Assembly: GCA_050951505.1 (NCBI GenBank)
Contig: JBMNJE010000011.1
Coordinates: forward strand, 124,001-188,000
Direction of reading: 5' to 3'
DNA length: 64,000 nt
From: DUOA01 sp012839095
Lineage (GTDB): Bacteria > Bacillota > Clostridia > Caldicoprobacterales > DTU083
In this document: positions 58,883 to 64,000 of the stretch, piece by piece
Layout: each line of letters starts with the position of its first letter
How positions within the stretch are numbered: the first letter of the stretch is position 1
Notes under the pieces: generated by a model
Database searches by the model: none
What the model was told of the DNA's origin: nothing
What the model saw: the letters and a program-made list of their open reading frames with translations, nothing else
Translations under genes and position numbers: made by a program

Positions 58883-60814
58883 ATGAGTAAAAATATAACG
58901 CAGAAAATTATTGAAAGACACCTGGTATCCGGGAGAATGATACCGGGCGAGGAAATTTCCATTCGCATCGACCAGACATTAACCCAGGATTCAACGGGTA
59001 CAATGGCATACCTTCAGCTGGAGGCCATGAACATCGATCGGGTGAAGACCAAGCTGTCGGTTGCTTATATCGACCATAACACCCTGCAGCAGGGCTTTGA
59101 AAATGCTGATGATCACAAATATATCCAGACTGTTGCATCAAGGTACGGAATCTACTTCTCCAGACCGGGTAACGGCATTTGTCATCAGGTTCATCTGGAG
59201 CGATTTGGCCGCCCGGGCTGGACCCTGCTTGGCTCAGACAGCCATACACCAACCGCAGGGGGCATAGGCATGCTGGCAATAGGAGCAGGAGGCCTGGATG
59301 TGGCAGTTGCCATGGCAGGGGGCCCCTATTATCTCACCATGCCCAAAGTGTGCAGGATATGGCTTGAAGGAAAGCTTCAGCCCTGGGTATCTGCCAAGGA
59401 TGTCATACTCAAGATTTTAAGCATCCTCAGTGTTAAAGGGGGAGTAGGGAAGGTTATCGAGTATGCCGGTCCTGGATTGGCATCCCTTACTGTTCCTGAA
59501 AGGGCAACCATTACCAATATGGGTGCTGAACTGGGAGCAACCACTTCCATCTTTCCCAGCGATGAAAACACCAGGGCTTTCCTTAGAGCACAAGGCAGGG
59601 AAGACATGTGGATTCCTCTGGAAGCGGATCCTGATGCTTCTTACGAAGAAGAACTGCTGCTGGATCTGAGCGAAATTGAGCCAATGGTGGCAAAGCCTCA
59701 TAGTCCTGATAATGTAGAAAGCGTCAGGGAAACAAAAAATGTAAGGGTGGATCAGGTAGCCATCGGAAGCTGTACCAATTCTTCCTACCTGGACCTGATT
59801 AAGGCGGCCAGGATATTGAAGGGAAAAACCGTGCATCCGGATGTTAGTCTGGTTATTGCTCCCGGTTCGAAACAGGTTTACACCATGCTGTCCAGAAACG
59901 GTGCAATGGCCGATTTGATTGATGCCGGAGCCCGTATACTGGAATCTGCATGCGGTCCCTGCATTGGTATGGGGCAGGCACCGGCATCCGATGCCGTTTC
60001 TCTTCGTACCTTCAACCGCAACTTCTATGGCAGAAGCGGAACTGCCAGTGCTCAGGTATATCTGGTCAGCCCTGAAATCGCAGCTGTATCCGCACTGACA
60101 GGCAGACTCACCGATCCGCGGGAATATGGAGAGCCTCCGAGAGTGGAGATGCCTGAATTCTTTACCGTTAACGATAATGGCATCATACCACCGGCAAATA
60201 ACCCTGAATCGGTAGAGGTGGTCAGGGGGCCAAACATAAAGCCTTTCCCCGTGAACAGTGAATTGACGGATATGGTTGAGGGAAAAGTCCTGTTGAAGAT
60301 GAACGACAATATAACAACAGATCATATTATGCCTTCCAACGCCAAACTGCTGCCCTTCAGGTCCAATATTCCTCACCTGGCAAACTATTGTCTAACTCCT
60401 GTAGATGAGACATTCCCGCAGCGGGCCGGGGAGAGCGGGGGCGGTTTCCTTGTTGCAGGGCATAATTACGGGCAGGGTTCCAGCAGGGAACATGCTGCCT
60501 TGGTTCCTTTGTATCTTGGAATCAAAGGCGTGATTGCAAAGTCCTTTGCCCGTATCCATCGCTCCAATCTGATCAACTCCGGGATAATGCCTCTGACATT
60601 TTTGAATGAAGAGGATTATAGCAAAATTGATCCTGAAGATATCCTGATTATTGAAAATGCAATTGGACAAATTAAGGCAGGGAACAGGATTGTGGTCCGC
60701 AATCAAACCAAAGGAAGCGATATAATTACGGAAATGGACCTTTCTCAGAGGCTGAAAGAGGTTATTCTGGCCGGAGGCTTGCTCAATTATACCGGCAAAA
60801 GGGAAAAGGTCTGA
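58883..60814 (+). CDS. acn: Aconitate hydratase
   Basis: Product of 643 residues; ATG after AGAGGGGGCAG. It has the aconitase/LeuC fold with [4Fe-4S] ligands in AIGSCTNSSYLDL and ESACGPCIGMGQAP, plus TLLGSDSHTPTAGGIGMLAIGAGG and, in the swivel domain, HNYGQGSSREHAALVP. It isomerises citrate and isocitrate via cis-aconitate. At about 640 residues it belongs to the shorter type frequent in Clostridia. It is monocistronic with its own promoter, overlaid by a palindrome, next to a GntR regulator. No citrate synthase or isocitrate dehydrogenase gene is in the window. A 3-isopropylmalate or homoaconitate role is less likely given the fused swivel domain. Confidence 0.92.
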   Translation: MSKNITQKIIERHLVSGRMIPGEEISIRIDQTLTQDSTGTMAYLQLEAMNIDRVKTKLSVAYIDHNTLQQGFENADDHKYIQTVASRYGIYFSRPGNGICHQVHLERFGRPGWTLLGSDSHTPTAGGIGMLAIGAGGLDVAVAMAGGPYYLTMPKVCRIWLEGKLQPWVSAKDVILKILSILSVKGGVGKVIEYAGPGLASLTVPERATITNMGAELGATTSIFPSDENTRAFLRAQGREDMWIPLEADPDASYEEELLLDLSEIEPMVAKPHSPDNVESVRETKNVRVDQVAIGSCTNSSYLDLIKAARILKGKTVHPDVSLVIAPGSKQVYTMLSRNGAMADLIDAGARILESACGPCIGMGQAPASDAVSLRTFNRNFYGRSGTASAQVYLVSPEIAAVSALTGRLTDPREYGEPPRVEMPEFFTVNDNGIIPPANNPESVEVVRGPNIKPFPVNSELTDMVEGKVLLKMNDNITTDHIMPSNAKLLPFRSNIPHLANYCLTPVDETFPQRAGESGGGFLVAGHNYGQGSSREHAALVPLYLGIKGVIAKSFARIHRSNLINSGIMPLTFLNEEDYSKIDPEDILIIENAIGQIKAGNRIVVRNQTKGSDIITEMDLSQRLKEVILAGGLLNYTGKREKV

Positions 60815-60870
60815 ACAAAATATCCAACAGGTGCTATAGCTGGGTGAAGAGTAAAGATGTAACCGGGTAC

Positions 60871-62802
60871 CTATTCCCCATCGGATGAGTCATTAAGCTC
60901 CAGCCATTCTTCATAGGCGGCATCCAGGGTGGTTTTCTTATGATTATATTGCTGCTGTACCTCCAGCATTTTATCAGGACTACTGTATAAATCCGGATCG
61001 TACAGCAAAGCTTCCAGGATTGAAAGTTCTTCTTCCAGTTTGTGTATTTTATTTTCCAGGTCCTTTAGGAGCTGTTGAAAGGCTCTCCTTTTTTGCCTTT
61101 CTTCACGCTCCTTTTTTCGTTCTTCTTTTTGGGCAGTTTTGGTTTTCTCTGCCGGTTCCTCCTTCTCAAGTGAGTCCAGCAATTCCTGGCTTTTCTTTTT
61201 TTCCAGGTAATCATCAAAATTCCCAAGATATTGAGTTATACCGTTTTCCTCCATAACCAGTATACGATTAGCAATTTTATTCAGGAAATATCGATCATGG
61301 GAAATCATCAGCAGGGTTCCTGTATACTCCTCCAGGGAAGCCTCAAGCACCTCCCTGGAATGCATGTCCAGGTGGTTGGTGGGTTCATCCAGGAGCAGAA
61401 AGTTATTGCCGGCCAGCATGAGCTTTGAAAGCATGACACGTCCTCGTTCCCCGCCGCTTAATTGACGGATGGATTTATAAACATCATCCCCGCGGAAGAG
61501 GAACAAGGCCAGGGTATTTCGAATCTGAGTTTCTGTCAGCAGGGGGAAGGCATCCCACAACTCCTCCAAAGCGCTCTTGTCCAAGGAGAGGCTTGACTGC
61601 TCCTGGTCATAATAACCAATATCGACACCTGTTCCCCATTGGAAGGTGCCGGAATCAGGCTGTATATGCCCCAAAAGCAAACGGAATAAGGTTGTTTTTC
61701 CAACTCCGTTTGGACCGATTATTCCCACCCGGTCTCCTTTTTTCAGGGAGAATGAGGTATTTTCGAACAGCTTTCTATTGTCAAATGCCATGGTCAGTCC
61801 TTCAACCTTCAGTACATCATGACCGGAAGGCTTCTTAACATGAAAGGACATCCGCACTTCCTTTATATCGGATGGCTTTTCTGCCAATACCATTCTCTCA
61901 AGTGCTTTTTCCCTGCTTTCCGCTGCCCTGATGCTTTTCTCACGGTTATATGAGCGGTAGCGCTGAATAATCTCCTGCTGTCGGCGGATTTCCTTTTGCT
62001 GCAATTCAAATTTCTTCAGCAGACTTTCTCTGTGATGCTTCTTTTTTTTTCGGTACTGGCTGTAATTTCCCTGATATAATTCTCCTTTGTGATTTTCTAC
62101 CTCAAGAATGCAGTCACACAGGTTGTCCAAAAAGTAGCGGTCGTGGGATATCATCATAATGGTGCCGGAATAGTCTTTTAGAAAACCTTCCAGCCATTGG
62201 ACAGCGTCCAGATCCAGATGATTGGTAGGCTCATCCAGCAGCAACAGATCCGGTTTTTTAAGTAGCAGCCTGGCCAGGGCAACCCTGGTTTTCTGACCGC
62301 CGCTCAGCTGCCAGATAGGCTGATGGAATTCATTGGCGGAAAAACCCAACCCTGTCAGAACACCCCGCATATGGCTCTCGTAGCTGTATCCGTCCTGCTC
62401 GGCAAACTGCTCCAGAAGCGTGCCGTATTCTTCCATCAGCTGCTTGTATTCTGCATTTTCCATGTCGGTATGGGTAGAAATGCGCTTTTCCAACGAACGA
62501 ATTCGCTTTTCTATTTCCATGACATGAGCAAATACTGTCAACAGTTCTTCCCATATTGAAATTGAGGAATCAACAGTTTCATTTTGCTTTAGATATCCTA
62601 TTGTCAAATCCTTTGCCTTATATATTGAACCTTCATCAATGGTCAGCTCACCTGTAATCAGCCTGAACAGAGTAGTTTTACCTGCTCCGTTGGGTCCGAC
62701 AATTCCCATACGGCTTTTTTCGCTGACAGAAAAGGTTATCTGATCTAAAATTGTGTTTATTCCGAATGATTTCGTAAGTTTATCGCAAGATAATACTATC
62801 AT
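60871..62802 (-). CDS. ABC-F family ATPase
   Basis: Product of 643 residues; ATG at 62802 after AAGGAGAG. There are two ATPase domains without membrane parts: GPNGAGKTT and LSGGQKTRVALARLL with LLLLDEPTNHLDLDAVQW, then GPNGVGKTT and LSGGERGRVMLSKLM with LLLDEPTNHLDMHS. A charged linker of about 80 residues joins the domains, as in ABC-F proteins that enter the ribosomal E site. A C-terminal extension is strongly coiled-coil (KTKTAQKEERKKEREERQKR). ABC-F factors are translation factors or give antibiotic protection; which one cannot be told by eye, but the coiled-coil tail resembles Uup/YdiF-type housekeeping members. Confidence 0.9.
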   Translation of the reverse strand: MIVLSCDKLTKSFGINTILDQITFSVSEKSRMGIVGPNGAGKTTLFRLITGELTIDEGSIYKAKDLTIGYLKQNETVDSSISIWEELLTVFAHVMEIEKRIRSLEKRISTHTDMENAEYKQLMEEYGTLLEQFAEQDGYSYESHMRGVLTGLGFSANEFHQPIWQLSGGQKTRVALARLLLKKPDLLLLDEPTNHLDLDAVQWLEGFLKDYSGTIMMISHDRYFLDNLCDCILEVENHKGELYQGNYSQYRKKKKHHRESLLKKFELQQKEIRRQQEIIQRYRSYNREKSIRAAESREKALERMVLAEKPSDIKEVRMSFHVKKPSGHDVLKVEGLTMAFDNRKLFENTSFSLKKGDRVGIIGPNGVGKTTLFRLLLGHIQPDSGTFQWGTGVDIGYYDQEQSSLSLDKSALEELWDAFPLLTETQIRNTLALFLFRGDDVYKSIRQLSGGERGRVMLSKLMLAGNNFLLLDEPTNHLDMHSREVLEASLEEYTGTLLMISHDRYFLNKIANRILVMEENGITQYLGNFDDYLEKKKSQELLDSLEKEEPAEKTKTAQKEERKKEREERQKRRAFQQLLKDLENKIHKLEEELSILEALLYDPDLYSSPDKMLEVQQQYNHKKTTLDAAYEEWLELNDSSDGE

Positions 62803-62916
62803 AGGGCTCTCCTTTAATTGCTTTCCATGCTATTTTATCAGAAATGTCGTGCATTGAAAAGGAAAGTGCTTTATGTACAACTTTTTATAGCTGTGCAATG
62901 CAGGGATTTTGGTCCA

Positions 62917-62946
62917 TTGACATGGAATCAAAGTAAATGATACAAT
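62917..62946 (+). promoter_or_regulatory. Promoter of rex
   Basis: TTGACA (62917-62922), an 18-base spacer and TACAAT (62941-62946). Confidence 0.75.
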
Positions 62947-62991
62947 GAAACTGGTGTAATGTTGAAATTCTGTAAAACAGGAGGGTTTCGC

Positions 62992-63624
62992 TTGGCAAAG
63001 GAAAAGAATTATGTTTCTGAGGCTGTTATGAGACGTATGCCAAAATACTACCGCTATTTAACGGATATGGAGAAAAGCGGAATCGAAAGAATTTCCTCCA
63101 GGGAATTGAGCCAGCGCATGGGTCTGACAGCTTCACAAATCAGGCAGGACTTCAATTGCTTCGGAGGATTCGGTCAGCAGGGATATGGCTATAATGTGAG
63201 TGAGCTCAGACTGGAAATACAAAAGATACTGGGCCTTACTAATACATATAACGTTATAATAGCAGGTGCAGGAAATCTGGGGCAGGCACTGGCCAATTAT
63301 ACCGGATTTGAAAAAGACGGTTTTCATGTAAAGTGTCTGTTCGATATTAACCCAAGGTTGATCGGGATGTCCATCAGAGGTATTCCAATATATGACATTG
63401 ACGAGATGGAAGACTACATAAGCAATAACAAAGTAGATATAGCGGCCATCTGCACACCAAAAGAGAAAGCACGGGAAGCAGCCGAGCGTGTAATAAAAAG
63501 TGGTGTGAGGGGCATATGGAACTTTGCTGCCGTTGATATTGCAGCACCTCACCATGTTATTGTGGAAAATGTACACCTGAGTGACAGTTTATATACTCTT
63601 TCCTTCCGCATGAGCGATGAATAG
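62992..63624 (+). CDS. rex: Redox-sensing transcriptional repressor Rex
   Basis: Product of 210 residues. The TTG at 62992 is chosen because CAGGAGGG lies seven bases before it. The N-terminal winged helix reads MRRMPKYYRYLTDMEKSG then SSRELSQRMGLTASQIRQD, with the Rex signature FNCFGGFGQQGYGYNV. The C-terminal Rossmann fold is IIAGAGNLGQALANYTGF, and the domain-swapped final helix follows. Rex senses the NADH/NAD ratio and represses fermentation and energy genes when NADH is low. I did not see a classic TTGTTAA-type Rex site next to it. Confidence 0.95.
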   Translation: MAKEKNYVSEAVMRRMPKYYRYLTDMEKSGIERISSRELSQRMGLTASQIRQDFNCFGGFGQQGYGYNVSELRLEIQKILGLTNTYNVIIAGAGNLGQALANYTGFEKDGFHVKCLFDINPRLIGMSIRGIPIYDIDEMEDYISNNKVDIAAICTPKEKAREAAERVIKSGVRGIWNFAAVDIAAPHHVIVENVHLSDSLYTLSFRMSDE

Positions 63625-63691
63625 GGAAAACCACTCCTGTATATTATTGATGATAAATATAACAGAAGTATAACTGAATGAAGTTAAAACA

Positions 63692-63719
63692 AACTCCCTA
63701 ATACATATAGGGGGTTTTT
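63692..63719 (+). terminator. Terminator of rex
   Basis: AACTCCCTA (63692-63700) pairs with TAGGGGGTT (63708-63716), one wobble, followed by TTT. Confidence 0.82.
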
Positions 63720-63721
63720 AC

Positions 63722-63750
63722 TTTTCAATCCGGATAAAGCATATTATAAT
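63722..63750 (+). promoter_or_regulatory. Possible promoter of manA
   Basis: TTTTCA (63722-63727), a 17-base spacer and perfect TATAAT (63745-63750). The leader of about 130 bases before the ATG shows no structure I can name. Confidence 0.5.
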
Positions 63751-63886
63751 AAAAAGGAATGCAAGGGGAATAACATATAGGACTGAAGAATCCGCAGCAG
63801 GAAGCTGAGCAATAATAGAACTTCCGTGCTTTGTTACTTAAGCAGAACTAATAATAAGAATGTACAAATGATAATGAGGTGGTAGG

Positions 63887-64000
63887 ATGAGATATCCTGT
63901 GTTTTTTTATCCGGTTTATATGGAAAGAATTTGGGGAGGCAGAAAACTGGCCGAAAAATACAATAGAAAGCCTGAAAGCGATAAAGTTGGAGAGAGCTGG
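63887..64000 (+). CDS. manA: Mannose-6-phosphate isomerase, class I (partial, 5' end)
   Basis: Only 38 codons are in the window, from an ATG preceded by GAGGTGGTAGG. The translation opens MRYPVFFYPVYMERIWGGRK and ends at VGESW, the conserved start of type I phosphomannose isomerase (N-x-W-G-G and GESW). The enzyme interconverts mannose-6-phosphate and fructose-6-phosphate. Only the N-terminal part can be judged. Confidence 0.82.
   Translation, partial: MRYPVFFYPVYMERIWGGRKLAEKYNRKPESDKVGESW

Overview
The window looks like chromosomal DNA of a spore-forming, anaerobic, low-to-mid GC Gram-positive of the Clostridia. The pointers are an alpha/beta-type small acid-soluble spore protein, a T-box leader before valS, a fused SecDF, a Rex NADH sensor, ATPase/activase genes of the 2-hydroxyacyl-CoA dehydratase type, glutamate dehydrogenase, consensus sigma-A promoters (TTGACA/TATAAT), strong GGAGG ribosome binding sites and many TTG and GTG starts. 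Two IS types of the IS4 kind have inserted.

Layout. 1-9.3 kb: a partial membrane-anchored protein with a SpoIID-like end, a DUF2207 membrane protein, a NitT/TauT-type ABC permease and ATPase, a fused secDF, an HD hydrolase, and the solute-binding lipoprotein that probably serves the same importer. 9.4-16.8 kb: tRNA-Thr and tRNA-Pro, glutamate dehydrogenase, pgsA, T-box-valS-folC, and a DUF4364 regulator. 16.9-22.4 kb: a roughly 240-nt leader ending in an intrinsic terminator, then an operon of two ABC exporters with N-terminal zinc ribbons flanking a DUF1854 protein. 22.4-28.1 kb: a Gfo/Idh/MocA oxidoreductase, the spore protein gene, two tandem near-identical 1810-bp insertion sequences that cut the spore gene off from its upstream DNA, and an HPr-like protein without the phosphorylatable histidine. 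28.3-31.6 kb: a three-gene split version of the acyl-CoA dehydratase activase system and a zinc-ribbon protein.

31.7-34.5 kb: a 6S RNA gene, tRNA-Gln and tRNA-Glu, a LURP-one-related protein and a stand-alone murE-like ligase. 34.5-44.8 kb: a catabolic locus in two transcription units (Gfo/Idh/MocA oxidoreductase plus TIM-barrel isomerase; then old-yellow-enzyme-type flavoprotein, LacI regulator, SDR, FAD oxidoreductase, glycerol-1-phosphate dehydrogenase, glycerol kinase). Each unit is preceded by a perfect LacI/CcpA-type palindrome. 44.8-55.3 kb: a lipoprotein, a large PurL whose glutaminase cysteine is replaced by glycine, and an efflux-type cluster (HlyD-like adaptor, FtsX-type permease, two ATPases, the second fused to an AbrB domain). 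55.3-64 kb: an mtlD remnant truncated by an IS4-family element, a ROK protein and a GntR regulator, aconitase with a palindrome over its -10 box, an ABC-F ATPase, rex, and the start of manA.

The most interesting items are the DUF1854/ABC exporter operon with its probable attenuator leader, the PurL with a dead-looking glutaminase site, the two-unit redox/glycerol catabolic locus, and the ABC ATPase-AbrB fusion. All family calls were made by eye from motifs; no database search was run.
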